Source: an uncultured Planctomycetales bacterium
GTDB taxonomy: Bacteria; Planctomycetota; Planctomycetia; Isosphaerales; Isosphaeraceae
NCBI GenBank assembly: GCA_903926465.1
Contig: CAIYJE010000189.1
Location: forward strand, 62,001-126,000
DNA length: 64,000 nt
Direction: 5' to 3'
The notes beneath the pieces were generated by a model, which had not been told where the DNA came from, made no database searches, and worked only from the letters and a program-made list of their open reading frames with translations. The position numbers and the translations under genes were made by a program. Shown piece by piece: positions 36,220 to 45,491 of the stretch; positions within the stretch are counted from its first letter, which is position 1; every line of letters starts with the position of its first letter.

Positions 36220-37548
36220 ATGGTGGGTCGCATAAATCGAGTACGCAGAAAACCGATCCTCAACTGGTGTCTCACCGGTTTAGCCATCATGGCCCTGACG
36301 TCGGAATCTGGCTGCGCAAAGCTCGGGAATCGCCTGCGGCGAAAACCGGCACCCATGCTGCAAGCCTCACTCGCACCGCCAACGATCGAGGGTTCCGCCG
36401 TTCGATCTCAGGACGCGAGCAAGCTCACCAGAAGAGTGGGCAGCAAGAGCGGGGCCATTGTTCCGCCCCCAGCCCAACCGGCTGCCAAAGTTCCCACGGT
36501 GATCGCAGTCAAGGAACCCGAACCAGCTTCCAACCCCGCCAGGGAAGTGGATGAGCCAGTTGTGACGGTGGCCACGCCACCCATGCTGGTTTCTGAACGA
36601 TCAAGCCAGGTGGCCCCAATTCCAGAACCACCGGAATTGCCAGCCGACCGAACCCCCTCTACGCTGCCTTCCATTGCCAGCCCGACTGACGCGTCTCGCG
36701 GCGTTTCGGAAGACCTGATTGCACTCTCTCCCTCCGCGGTCGGCTCTCCAGCCTCAATAGTGAATTCGGCTCCCACGATTCAGGAACCCGTTTCCCCGGT
36801 TGCTGAAAGTGTGGTTGCGGCCGACGACACAACGGCCATCCGCACCCTGATTGGCAATGCAAAAGCCCGGCTGAGCCAGACAATCTCGTATCAAACGCGA
36901 CTCCGAAGGCAGGAGCGGGTCGGCACCAATCTTCAGCCGGCTGAAGAAGTACTGCTCAGCATTCGTCGAGAACCGGTGGCGGTGCGTTTGGAATGGCCCA
37001 ACGGAACGAACAAGGGGCGAGAGGTCCTGTTCTCGCCCGTGGAAACCAACGGCAAGCTCCAGATTTACCAGCCCAATTCGCTGATGCCCAGAATGACGCT
37101 GAACCCGGAAAGCCCGCTGGTCCTCAAGAACAGCCGCCATCCGATCTCTGAGGCTGGTTTCGACGTCTTGCTCAGAAATCTGGAGCGTTCCCTGGATGCC
37201 GACCGATCCGGCCAACCAGGCGGTAACCAGATGAGCTATCAGGGAACCGTTGAGGTTGCCGAACTGGGTCGGGCTTGCCACCAGATCACGGAAGTTCGCG
37301 CCAATGGAGAAAGCTGGGTTGTTTGCCTGGATGCAGAAACCCTGATGCCGGCAATGGTCCGGGGGCAGGCGGCCGATGGCGCCCTGCTTGAGATGTACCT
37401 GTTCCAGGATCTGGCTCTGAACGTTCCGGAACTTGCGACCGAAACGGCGTTCCTGCCCGACGCACGCTGGGGCAAAGGCGGATTGCTGAACCGGCTGGCC
37501 AAAGCTGCGGCCGAACCGACAGAATCGGCCGAATCAACCACCCGCTAA
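36220..37548 (+). CDS. DUF1571 domain lipoprotein
   Basis: A 442-residue protein. CGGAGG at 36211-36216 fixes the ATG at 36220; an upstream open frame from 36055 is rejected for lack of a ribosome site. Residues about 12-32 form a signal ending ESGC, a lipobox. A Pro/Ser-rich segment (about 60-200) follows, then a DUF1571-type domain from about residue 215 (IGNAKARLSQTISYQTRLRRQERVG; EEVLLSIRREPVAVRLEWPNG). DUF1571 is a planctomycete-enriched domain with no assigned function. A strong hairpin follows at 37562. Confidence 0.82.
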   Translation: MVGRINRVRRKPILNWCLTGLAIMALTSESGCAKLGNRLRRKPAPMLQASLAPPTIEGSAVRSQDASKLTRRVGSKSGAIVPPPAQPAAKVPTVIAVKEPEPASNPAREVDEPVVTVATPPMLVSERSSQVAPIPEPPELPADRTPSTLPSIASPTDASRGVSEDLIALSPSAVGSPASIVNSAPTIQEPVSPVAESVVAADDTTAIRTLIGNAKARLSQTISYQTRLRRQERVGTNLQPAEEVLLSIRREPVAVRLEWPNGTNKGREVLFSPVETNGKLQIYQPNSLMPRMTLNPESPLVLKNSRHPISEAGFDVLLRNLERSLDADRSGQPGGNQMSYQGTVEVAELGRACHQITEVRANGESWVVCLDAETLMPAMVRGQAADGALLEMYLFQDLALNVPELATETAFLPDARWGKGGLLNRLAKAAAEPTESAESTTR

Positions 37549-37561
37549 CTGTCAAACTGAC

Positions 37562-37591
37562 GGTCTGAACCCGCGGCAACGGGTTCAGACC
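37562..37591 (+). terminator. Terminator after DUF1571 lipoprotein gene
   Basis: A perfect 12-bp stem: GGTCTGAACCCG (37562-37573) and CGGGTTCAGACC (37580-37591) around the six-base loop CGGCAA, 13 bp past the stop. There is no U-tract, but the stem is strong and well placed. Confidence 0.75.
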
Positions 37592-37758
37592 AAGTGATTC
37601 CGTTTGATTTCCTGCATCGAATCGCTCTATTGTGAACAGTTAACGGTTAATCTGAAGATTTCAGAATCGACTTTAATTGCGGTTTGGTCCTGTTTTTGCT
37701 CGGTTAGGGTTTTACCTGCCTGGCAATTTCTGGGCTGGCGGTTCTCCGAGGCGTGCAG

Positions 37759-38178
37759 ATGCTCACCACTCCGATGCTTCCCACACCCTACAGTCTACTA
37801 ATTGCCGACGATGATCGTGTGGCACGTGAGACGTTGCGTGATTGCCTGGAACCGATTGGCTTTCGGACCTTTCTTGCCTGTGATGGTGAAGAAGCCGTTG
37901 ATGTCATCCGGGAACACCGGGACATCCATCTGGCCCTCATGGACATGCACATGCCCCGCCTGAGTGGCCTGGAGGCCCTGGAACTGGTACGCCAGATCAA
38001 GCATGGCCTGCCCATGATTTTGCTCACCGCCGATCGCGATGATCAGTTGATGAGACAGGCACTCTCTGCTCATGTTTTCAGCGTGGTTGCCAAGCCTATC
38101 AACAAGAATTTGCTGATGTACGTTGTCAGCAAGGCGATCCAGAAGTTTTATCACATCTCAGGCCCCCACCAAGCCTGA
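37759..38178 (+). CDS. Single-domain response regulator (CheY-like)
   Basis: About 139 residues, consisting only of a receiver domain. It has the acidic pocket IADDDRVA, the phosphoacceptor Asp in ALMDMHMP, the Thr in LLTADRD and the Lys in AKPINKN. No output domain and no histidine kinase are in the neighbourhood, so it must signal by protein interaction. CCGAGG at 37747-37752 supports the ATG at 37759; a GTG at 37753 would add two residues. Confidence 0.9.
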   Translation: MLTTPMLPTPYSLLIADDDRVARETLRDCLEPIGFRTFLACDGEEAVDVIREHRDIHLALMDMHMPRLSGLEALELVRQIKHGLPMILLTADRDDQLMRQALSAHVFSVVAKPINKNLLMYVVSKAIQKFYHISGPHQA

Positions 38179-38179
38179 G
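38157..38179 (+). terminator. Weak hairpin overlapping response regulator stop
   Basis: CTCAGGC (38157-38163) pairs with GCCTGAG (38173-38179) across nine bases and includes the TGA stop. There is no T-tract. It could be a terminator or simply coincidental. Confidence 0.3.
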
Positions 38180-38346
38180 CCTTGCGCAATTCAGGGTTGC
38201 CGGCCGTGAAGCAAACCGAGGTGGTTGGTAGTTGCCTGTACTGCCAGCTCTCTCGTTCAGTAACTCCCTCAGGTCTGATCACACGCAAGCTACTGCGTGG
38301 TTTCGCTCCCTGTTATGGGGCTCTTCCCACGCAACTTGGGCCTACA

Positions 38347-39717
38347 ATGCCGCCCACCTTGGCCCGCTTGTTCGCTCTGATGCTACTAGCGTGTGCCGCG
38401 CTTGGCACCTCAACCCTGGCTCACGAGATTCCCGACGCGCGTATTGATCGGGCGTTGCAGGTGGTGGTTTTACCAGGGTTGTTGAAGCTCGATTATGAGG
38501 TCAGCCTGGCGGAACTCACCGCAGTACAGGACCTTCGCAGGCTTGAAGGGCAGTTATCGGGACTCGACCGAAACCAGCTTCTTGAGCGATATGGCGAGGT
38601 AGTGGGGGCGCTGAATGCGCGAGGAATTCAGGTGGAGGTGGATGGAGTTGAAGCCCCACTGGGGATTCAGGGGTTTGAGCTAACGATCCAGGAACATCCA
38701 AGGTATCTGTTCCACCTCCAGTGCGGGCTTCCTGTCCGCGGCCGCGTTGAGGTGCGTGACCAGAATTACATCTCTAGTGAAGGAACCAGCCGGCTTGCAG
38801 TTCGCCCGGAGGGGGACGCAACGATCTCTGGCTATTCAGGCCCTGGCGATGTTGAAGAGGTGCCGAATCGGCCGGTCTGGATGATGGATGATGCCGAGGA
38901 AGCCGCAACCCATCAGGTTGCCTTTGAATTCGAGTCCTCCGGGCCGAGTCGTCGAACCTCGGTCAGCCCCGCTCCGGCCGTTGAGGCCAATCCCCAAGAG
39001 GGTCCAGAATCAGGGGTCCGCGTAGACTCGACCTCCCGGACCACGCTCAGTCGCCTGTTGGGCCCGGTACAGGGCTGGGGCACGGTTCTGACCTGGTGCC
39101 TGGCTCTCTTGCTAGGCGGCATTCATGGCCTACAACCTGGGCATGGCAAAACTCTGGTTATTGCCGCCACAGCCAGTAGCCGCCATCCGGCCGCCGGGCT
39201 GGTGGTGGCAATGGCAACCACTTTAACGCACATGTCCAGCGTGATCCTGATCGCCGTACTCCTCTGGTTTTCCGGTTCTACCAGCTATTCGGCCATTCAA
39301 ACCCCGCTGATGCATGCCGCGGGGTTCGTGATTGCGACCACGGGGATGTATCGACTGGGAACCGCGCTCGGCGGCCAACCGCGCCAGGCCGGGGTGAAAA
39401 ACGGGGTTCCTCCAAAACCTCAAGGGCTCAAAGAACTGGCCTTACTTGGTATCTCGGGAGGAGTTGTACCGTGCTGGGACGCCGTACTGCTGCTCTTGCT
39501 GGCCGATCTGGGTGGTAGACTGGCCTGGGGCATAATGCTCTTGCTAGGTTTTAGCCTGGGAATGGCGGCCGTACTGACCGCCGTTGGGCTAGGCGCCGGG
39601 CGGGTGCGTTTCTGGCTCACCAGCCTGGCGGATTTTCCAAATATCGAACGTGACCTGAGCCTGCTCGCGGGAGTAGCCCTCACCACGCTCGGTGGGTACC
39701 TTTGGATTCTGGCCTGA
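38347..39717 (+). CDS. NicO-like nickel/cobalt exporter family protein
   Basis: A 456-residue membrane protein. Residues 1-23 are a signal peptide (LARLFALMLLACAALGTSTLA). About 200 residues of extracytoplasmic domain follow, and then six predicted helices from about residue 240. Two His motifs of the RcnA/NicO family are present, GIHGLQPGHGKTLV and TLTHMSSVIL, which bind the metal in the channel. Related proteins move Ni2+ or Co2+ across the inner membrane. Which metal, and import or export, cannot be decided. The long periplasmic domain before the channel is not part of the minimal RcnA layout. Confidence 0.8.
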   Translation: MPPTLARLFALMLLACAALGTSTLAHEIPDARIDRALQVVVLPGLLKLDYEVSLAELTAVQDLRRLEGQLSGLDRNQLLERYGEVVGALNARGIQVEVDGVEAPLGIQGFELTIQEHPRYLFHLQCGLPVRGRVEVRDQNYISSEGTSRLAVRPEGDATISGYSGPGDVEEVPNRPVWMMDDAEEAATHQVAFEFESSGPSRRTSVSPAPAVEANPQEGPESGVRVDSTSRTTLSRLLGPVQGWGTVLTWCLALLLGGIHGLQPGHGKTLVIAATASSRHPAAGLVVAMATTLTHMSSVILIAVLLWFSGSTSYSAIQTPLMHAAGFVIATTGMYRLGTALGGQPRQAGVKNGVPPKPQGLKELALLGISGGVVPCWDAVLLLLLADLGGRLAWGIMLLLGFSLGMAAVLTAVGLGAGRVRFWLTSLADFPNIERDLSLLAGVALTTLGGYLWILA

Positions 39718-39878
39718 ACCGGCCGTTTTGAGCTCGTTGCCCCCGGTTTTGGGCTTATCCAGAATAAAATACGGTCGGCCCGCTGTTGCTTCCGATGCTT
39801 ACTTGGTTTCGCGCATTTTCAAGCAAAGATGCGGTTCCTGAGGCAATCTCCGAAGCCTGAACCGACCCTGGAGAGTTT

Positions 39879-41069
39879 GTGGTGAATGTTCGGCTCAGCC
39901 AGATTGATCTTTATCACGTGGCGGTCCCTCTCAGGTCCAAGGTAAAGCACGCCTCCCACGAGCGAATTTCCAGTGATAATCTGGTTGTTCGGGCCCGGCT
40001 TTCGGATGGCTCCGTGGGCTTTGGAGAAGGGGTACCTCGCTCCTACGTCACGGGGGAGACGATTACGACAACCTTCCAATCACTTCGAGCGTTCGACGCG
40101 GCCAAAGCGATTGGAACCTGTCGGAATCTGGGAGAAGTTAGCGCCCGGCTGAAATCACTGGTGCTCCCGGAAACCGAGGCCGATCCCCGTGGTATGGCCG
40201 GAAACGCGGCCCGGTGCGCCCTGGAACTGGCGGTGCTTGACGCGTTTGGGCATCACTTCCAACGCTCGATCGGTGAACTGATCCACGAGTCTGAACCGGG
40301 GCGGAGTTGGAGCCTGACAGCACCAGAACCGGTTCGCTACAGTGGCGCTATTACTGCGGCATCTGCGCGTGCTGAGCGGATTGGTGCCTTCAAGATGCGT
40401 CTGTACGGCTTCAAGGATGTCAAATTGAAGGTCGGCGTGGCGGGGCAGGATGATGCGAGCCGCCTACGCACGATGCGCCGGATCCTGGGACGAAAGACCG
40501 ATATTCGCATCGACGCTAATGAAGCCTGGGACGCGAACACGGTTGTAGACCAGGTCCGGCCTTTGCTCCCTTACTGCCCATCACTGCTGGAACAACCGCT
40601 ACCCCATGCGCAAGTGGAACTTCTGAAGGAACTCAGGCCACGCCTGGGAATTCCTGTCATGCTCGATGAATCGCTTTGCGGCTGGCCCGATGCAGAGAAG
40701 GCCGTGAACCATGGGCTGGCAGACTTCCTGAACGTCAGACTGTCCAAATGCGGCGGAATCTTTCCTAGCATCAAGATCATGGACCTGGCCTGGCGGAACC
40801 AGCTTGGAGTGCAACTGGGCTGCCACCCTGGCGAAACGGGAATCCTGTCAGCCGCTGGCCGGCAGGTTGCCTCATATCTTCCAAGAATCAGATACCTGGA
40901 AGGCTCATATGATCGCCACGTGCTGGCCGAGAACCTGATCACCGAAGACATCACGTTCCATTATGGTGGCAAGGCTAACCCGCTAACCGGCCCCGGGCTA
41001 GGCATCACGGTCGATCCAGCCAAGCTCGCACTGCTCACGGTTCTTAGCGAGGAGATCTCTTATGAGTGA
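39879..41069 (+). CDS. Enolase-superfamily enzyme (MLE subgroup)
   Basis: A 396-residue enzyme of the mandelate racemase/muconate-lactonising family. The alpha/beta barrel shows the MLE-subgroup catalytic set: Lys182-x-Lys184 (KLKVG), Mg2+ ligands Asp212 (RIDANEAW), Glu238 (LLEQPL) and Asp263 (MLDESL), and Lys290 (RLSKCGG). Members are dipeptide epimerases, o-succinylbenzoate synthases or N-succinylamino acid racemases; the sequence does not choose among them. GTG GTG starts with GGAGAG just upstream. The last 8 bp overlap the next gene, a hydrolase, so the two are translationally coupled. Confidence 0.88.
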   Translation: MVNVRLSQIDLYHVAVPLRSKVKHASHERISSDNLVVRARLSDGSVGFGEGVPRSYVTGETITTTFQSLRAFDAAKAIGTCRNLGEVSARLKSLVLPETEADPRGMAGNAARCALELAVLDAFGHHFQRSIGELIHESEPGRSWSLTAPEPVRYSGAITAASARAERIGAFKMRLYGFKDVKLKVGVAGQDDASRLRTMRRILGRKTDIRIDANEAWDANTVVDQVRPLLPYCPSLLEQPLPHAQVELLKELRPRLGIPVMLDESLCGWPDAEKAVNHGLADFLNVRLSKCGGIFPSIKIMDLAWRNQLGVQLGCHPGETGILSAAGRQVASYLPRIRYLEGSYDRHVLAENLITEDITFHYGGKANPLTGPGLGITVDPAKLALLTVLSEEISYE

Positions 41070-42030
41070 GACACCAAGTCCCATCTGGCCCCCCGCGGCG
41101 ATTTTCCCCGCGCAGGGGCTCACGGCAGACGAGCAATCAATCGAGCCCCGCGCCTGGCGCTTTGTCACCTCAGACGGTTACCACCTCGGAATCCTTTCCT
41201 GGCCCGTACTCAGAGGCCCCAAACGGGGGAGCGTTCTGGTGCTGCACGGCGTACAGAGCCATGCAGGCTGGTATCACGGGTTAGGCCGCAGGCTGGCCGG
41301 CCATGGATACGAAGCTCATTTCCCAGACCGCCGCGGTTCAGGCTCCAACTCCGAGAACCGAGGGCACACCCCGTCCGCCAAACGGCTGGTCGATGATCTT
41401 CTAGAGCTCAACTCCGCGCTCAAAACACACGAACACGGAACATCTTCACCGCATGCCGTTGTGGGAATTAGCTGGGGCGGCAAGCTGGCCATTTGCCTGG
41501 CCGCTCAACACCCGCAGGCGTTCCAGGCGGCGGCCCTGATTTGCCCTGGCTTGCACCCGCGTGTGGGGGTAAGCGGGCGTGAAAAACTGGGAGTGGGACT
41601 CGCCCTGATCACAGGACGTTCGGCCAGCAAATACTTTCCCATTCCCCTGGCGGACCCACGCTTGTTCACAGAGAACCCCCAGGGCCAGGCGTTCATTGCC
41701 GCCGATCCCCTGAGCCTGCGGACTGCCTCTGCGTCTTTGTTATTCGCGAGCCGAGTGATTGATACCTGGGTCAAACGTGCCCCCGCGCAGATCCAAATTC
41801 CTCTGCTACTCATGCTCGCTGGACAAGACCTGGTTGTTCATAACCAGCAAACGCGCAACTATTTCCAAACGATTCCAAGCCCTGCCAAACAGATCATCGA
41901 GTACCCCGAAGGACATCACACCCTGGAATTTGATCCCAACCCTCGCCAATACGCAACCGACCTTTGCGCGTGGCTGGATTCCCAGTTCAGCCAGCAGACC
42001 GCGAACCTTGGGCCGACGATCCTCGTCTGA
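41062..42030 (+). CDS. Alpha/beta hydrolase (lysophospholipase-like)
   Basis: A 322-residue serine hydrolase. The oxyanion loop is VLHGVQSHAGW, the nucleophile Ser is in VVGISWGGKLA, the acid is probably in LAGQDLVV, and the base His is in YPEGHHTLEF. This is the monoglyceride lipase/PldB layout. Its start overlaps the enolase-superfamily gene by 8 bp. Co-expression suggests the two share a pathway, for example release and epimerisation of a small acyl or peptide compound, but that is inference. Confidence 0.85.
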   Translation: MSETPSPIWPPAAIFPAQGLTADEQSIEPRAWRFVTSDGYHLGILSWPVLRGPKRGSVLVLHGVQSHAGWYHGLGRRLAGHGYEAHFPDRRGSGSNSENRGHTPSAKRLVDDLLELNSALKTHEHGTSSPHAVVGISWGGKLAICLAAQHPQAFQAAALICPGLHPRVGVSGREKLGVGLALITGRSASKYFPIPLADPRLFTENPQGQAFIAADPLSLRTASASLLFASRVIDTWVKRAPAQIQIPLLLMLAGQDLVVHNQQTRNYFQTIPSPAKQIIEYPEGHHTLEFDPNPRQYATDLCAWLDSQFSQQTANLGPTILV

Positions 42031-42091
42031 TCGTTACGGGCAGAACGTGGAGCCGCGCCTGAGCAAGGTGAAGGGCCAAGGGAGAGCGGCC

Positions 42092-42307
42092 ATGCAGCAA
42101 GACGACAAGCGTGAAATTCGACGGTTGAAGCGAGAGATCAAACGCCGGGGGAACCACCACGTGCGCCGTGAGGCCAAGCGAGCCTTGCAAGAAAACCCAG
42201 AGGAAGCGTCTGAACTTGGCGTGAACTACGGCCGCTATTCGTCAGCCAGCCTGAACGGACTGGATCGGAAGCCGGCCATTGATAACACGGCCCACCCCGA
42301 AGACTGA
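42092..42307 (+). CDS. Small basic protein of unknown function
   Basis: A 71-residue protein with an AGGGAGAG ribosome-binding site upstream. The N-terminal half is a charged helix rich in Lys/Arg (DDKREIRRLKREIKRR, then RREAKRAL), possibly a nucleic-acid-binding tail; the C-terminal half is polar (ELGVNYGRYSSASLNGLD). It lies 61 bp after the hydrolase. Good start signals and coding character support a real gene; the family is not recognised. Confidence 0.65.
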   Translation: MQQDDKREIRRLKREIKRRGNHHVRREAKRALQENPEEASELGVNYGRYSSASLNGLDRKPAIDNTAHPED

Positions 42308-42435
42308 TGACGAAGGCTTATAGATATTCAAATGTCGTAGTATTTCGATTATTTGTCCGATGAACACCGGCGGCAAAATGCTATAGGGGCCCGGGTTATT
42401 GCGCGTGGCTGTTTTTCGACACGGTTTCAAATGCT

Positions 42436-42470
42436 GGGGATAGACGCCGCGCAGGGCCGCGTCTATCCCC
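42436..42470 (-). terminator. Hairpin between convergent genes
   Basis: A perfect 12-bp stem: GGGGATAGACGC (42436-42447) and GCGTCTATCCCC (42459-42470). It lies 18 bp beyond the stop of the minus-strand metalloprotease and after the plus-strand small basic protein, so it may end both transcripts. Confidence 0.7.
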
Positions 42471-42487
42471 GCTTGAAGCCGCTTGGC

Positions 42488-43951
42488 TCAGGGCTTGGGG
42501 GATTCAGGAGGGGCCACGGGGGTAGCAACCTTCATGGCAAGCTGGGCCTTCCAGGCGGCTTCCACGAGCTTGCTTTGCTCATCTTTGTTGAAACCTTCAA
42601 CACCGACCACGTCTGGCCCCCGGAGTTCGAGGCTATAAATGGCTCCGTCTTTCTCTCGGGTAACGGAGGTTGCATCTGGGGTCACGTCGTCGCCACCGAA
42701 CCGCGACTGCTGATACTTCGCATAAGCCAGGAAGAATTCCTTGGCGTCGGCCTCGCTGTCCCAGTTGGTGCGCCAGACCAGCCCGAGTTTCCCCTGTGGG
42801 CCTTCAAACAGTGCGAACCGGTCTCCATCCCAGCCGGCGGCCGCGGTTTTGCTTGCCTTCTGGTTTTTCAGGAGGATTCCGATCTGCAGTTCGCCCATCA
42901 CATTGCGGGTCAATTCTTTCCAACCGTCGAGTGAGGGGAGCGTTCCGAGGTCGACATCGGTCGGTGGGTCTGGCTGATCCCTGTACTTCTCAGGGTGCAA
43001 GATCTGTTCGGTGGAAAGCGGCACATTGTGGTACGCCGTATCGATCCCCGGCCAGCCTTCGGAGTTGGTCAAGCGAGCGCAAAAGACCATCCCCTGCAGG
43101 TATGGAAAGACCAGGGGTTCGCTCATGATGGGGGGCACGGACGAGATCTGGGCTCCACCGATCATGCGAAGCATGGGGGCCATCATGCTCATGGTCTGGC
43201 CAAGGGCTTCAGACGGAAGATCAGCGGTTGCCTTACCGTCCCAGTCTTTTCCCTGGGCCGCCATCATTACCAGGGTGGCTTCCCCTTCGATGAGGGCCGA
43301 GAGAGCCATCTCACGATCGTCGTCGTGCTTGATCGCCTTGCTCAAGGCGTGAAGGTCATAATGCTGGTCGGCCAGGGCATGCGCCAGTTCGTGAGCAATG
43401 ACAGTTTTACTATTGTCCTTGTCAAAGCCGCCGGTGGCACCAAACAGCTTGGCGAAAAACCCTGGTTTCTTCTTGAGCTGTTCTTCCGGCTCAAGGATCA
43501 GGTGCATGGTGTCGGTCTTGGGATCGTAAAACGCACCGATCTGCTCGGTGAGCAGCTTCATCAGCGTTTCCGTATAGTCCATTTCCTTGGGCAGCAACCC
43601 GAACGCCTTCATGGCCAGTTCATCCGCGCGAAACTCTTCGGGTGAAGAATCTTCGGCGATCTCCTTGAGCAACACGTCTCGAATCTTGTCTCGCGGCGTC
43701 ACGTCTCGCTTGACCGTAACCTTGAACGGAAGGTGGCGGATACCCGGCAGCAGTTGCTCCATCGCCTGCTGGTACAACACCTCGGCCTCGGTCGATTTGC
43801 CGCCATCAGCCCGCTGGTCTCCTTGCGTCAGCAACTCAAGCCCTGCGAGCTTGCCAGGCTGCTGAGCAGGTTCCTCGGCCAACGCCCAACCCGTGCCCAC
43901 GGCCAGACCTAACCCCAGAACCAACGCGTTTCGGTTCAATCGCCAATCCAT
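42488..43951 (-). CDS. Secreted HExxH zinc metalloprotease-like protein
   Basis: A 487-residue protein starting at an ATG preceded by GGGAGAG. Residues 1-25 are a signal peptide (ALVLGLGLAVGTGWALA, then EEPAQ). The zinc motif HELAH is at residues 187-191 (KTVIAHELAHALADQHYDL), and Glu-rich helices around it resemble gluzincins. The family is not one I can name, but the domain architecture looks like proteins annotated as secreted peptidases in Planctomycetes. Predicted outside the cytoplasm. A strong hairpin follows the stop. Confidence 0.78.
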   Translation of the reverse strand: MDWRLNRNALVLGLGLAVGTGWALAEEPAQQPGKLAGLELLTQGDQRADGGKSTEAEVLYQQAMEQLLPGIRHLPFKVTVKRDVTPRDKIRDVLLKEIAEDSSPEEFRADELAMKAFGLLPKEMDYTETLMKLLTEQIGAFYDPKTDTMHLILEPEEQLKKKPGFFAKLFGATGGFDKDNSKTVIAHELAHALADQHYDLHALSKAIKHDDDREMALSALIEGEATLVMMAAQGKDWDGKATADLPSEALGQTMSMMAPMLRMIGGAQISSVPPIMSEPLVFPYLQGMVFCARLTNSEGWPGIDTAYHNVPLSTEQILHPEKYRDQPDPPTDVDLGTLPSLDGWKELTRNVMGELQIGILLKNQKASKTAAAGWDGDRFALFEGPQGKLGLVWRTNWDSEADAKEFFLAYAKYQQSRFGGDDVTPDATSVTREKDGAIYSLELRGPDVVGVEGFNKDEQSKLVEAAWKAQLAMKVATPVAPPESPKP

Positions 43952-44297
43952 GCTGCTCTCTCCCACTGCAAACAACCCAGCCAACGGACCATGAGGTTCG
44001 TAAGATTGTATAGGACCAGGAAGCGTTTGGAACCTCTCGACTCTGATCCGTTCCTGAACACGGGGCGCAAACGAGAACCTCCAGGGCGGTTCCCTGTCGC
44101 ATGACACACGGTTCCTCTTGAGGGCCAACGGCCCAATTCAAGGCAGCCCAGCGTTACACCTCTTGAAGTTGTGCGGCTTGGGGTAGTCGCCTGGAATGGG
44201 TCGGAAAGCCATGCGCAACGCAAGGGTCAACCGATTCACGGTTTGCCGCCGGCCTGGCCCCAAAACCGATCGAACGGGTTGAAGCGACCGGAACGAA
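43952..44297. other. Intergenic region upstream of metalloprotease gene
   Basis: About 350 bp between two minus-strand genes. No supported gene, tRNA or clear hairpin. It must hold the promoter of the metalloprotease and the end of the upstream transcript. Confidence 0.6.
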
Positions 44298-45491
44298 TTA
44301 CCTGCGCGAGGAGACTGGAAATTTGAGAGGCCGAGGCTGAACACGCCCTGACGCAGCGGCCGGCTTGACCGGCTGCAAGTCTGGCGGTGGAACAAACTGG
44401 GGTGTAAGTGCCACCTCCAAAAGTTGACGAGCCGCACGCAGGGTTGCCTCCGAGTCGGTTTTGGGGCCGTTTCGAGATACCCGGTTCCTCAAATTGTCCT
44501 GCTCAAGCTGTCTCAAAATCTCGGACTCGGCCACCTTGGCCGTTCGGAGCCAGCGAATCCGATCGACCCGGCCGGTTCGCCGCTGGCCAAACGCAATCAT
44601 TCCGGCGGTTAGCCCGGCCTTGGTTTTCCCAGATTTATCCGTGAGCGCGTGTATTTGCCCTGCGATATTCTCTTCATTGGTCAGGCTCGCCTGCTGCACA
44701 AGCTCTCGAAGTTCTGAAAGGAAGAGTTTTCTTGCCTCCATCTCCTCGGCAATGTCCTCTTTGCGAGATTCGTCGAGCAGGTCAGCCTTGAGCTCTTCAA
44801 GTTCTTGGCGGTCCTCCTGTATTGCGTTGGCGGCTCTGGCGATATCGGCCAAGGTCTCACCAACCGGCGGAGTTTGTACAGCCTTGGGTTCCGCACCCAG
44901 TCGCAGATTCGCCACATCAGCCGACGGTTCGGTTGCGGCGTCTGAACCACCCAGAGTTGGCTGGGGATCTGCCTCTGGCTTGCGCTCGGAGGGGGGCTTG
45001 ATACTGACCACCAGCCGGCTTGGCTCTTCTTCCGTGACCACTGCGGCAACTTCAGCTTCTGGAGTGACATCAATGGTGGCTGGCGCGGGGTCGGGATCGA
45101 GACTTGTGGGTTCCTCAACGACATGGGTTACGGCCACCGACACCGGCTGGGGCTCTGGTTCCTGGGCCGGTGGAGCTACGTCCGCATCGGTCACGACCTC
45201 GGCCGGTTGAACTGGAGCTTTGATAGCCGTCTGACTGAATGGCCCTGCCGGGCTTGCGGCCAATCCTACCCAGTCTGGTACCCAGATTCGGTAAGACAGG
45301 ATTCCGCAAGCCAGCAGCAACAACACCGCCGGCGGTAACAGCGACGACCACCACCGTTGCGGACGGTAGTGAACCACGACCACGGCTGGAGCCTGGCCCT
45401 GAACGAGCGCAGCTTCGCTTTCCGCAATCGGGTCGATTTCCCGGTCTGTCAGGGGGTTCATCGCTGTTCTCCGCGGCTCGGCCTCGCTCAT
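44298..45491 (-). CDS. Membrane-anchored Pro/Glu-rich protein with coiled coil
   Basis: A 397-residue protein. A single transmembrane helix (LLPPAVLLLLACGILSYRIWVP) is at about residues 50-73. It is followed by a long acidic Pro/Val/Glu-rich linker (about 85-200), a Glu/Lys helical segment predicted as coiled coil (about 215-270, EDRQELEELKADLLDESRKEDIAEEMEA) and a basic C-terminal tail. The topology suggests a cytoplasmic N-terminus and an extracytoplasmic linker. The start codon overlaps the fumC stop (ATGA), so translation is coupled to fumarase, an odd pairing. No family recognised. Confidence 0.75.
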   Translation of the reverse strand: MSEAEPRRTAMNPLTDREIDPIAESEAALVQGQAPAVVVVHYRPQRWWSSLLPPAVLLLLACGILSYRIWVPDWVGLAASPAGPFSQTAIKAPVQPAEVVTDADVAPPAQEPEPQPVSVAVTHVVEEPTSLDPDPAPATIDVTPEAEVAAVVTEEEPSRLVVSIKPPSERKPEADPQPTLGGSDAATEPSADVANLRLGAEPKAVQTPPVGETLADIARAANAIQEDRQELEELKADLLDESRKEDIAEEMEARKLFLSELRELVQQASLTNEENIAGQIHALTDKSGKTKAGLTAGMIAFGQRRTGRVDRIRWLRTAKVAESEILRQLEQDNLRNRVSRNGPKTDSEATLRAARQLLEVALTPQFVPPPDLQPVKPAAASGRVQPRPLKFPVSSRR

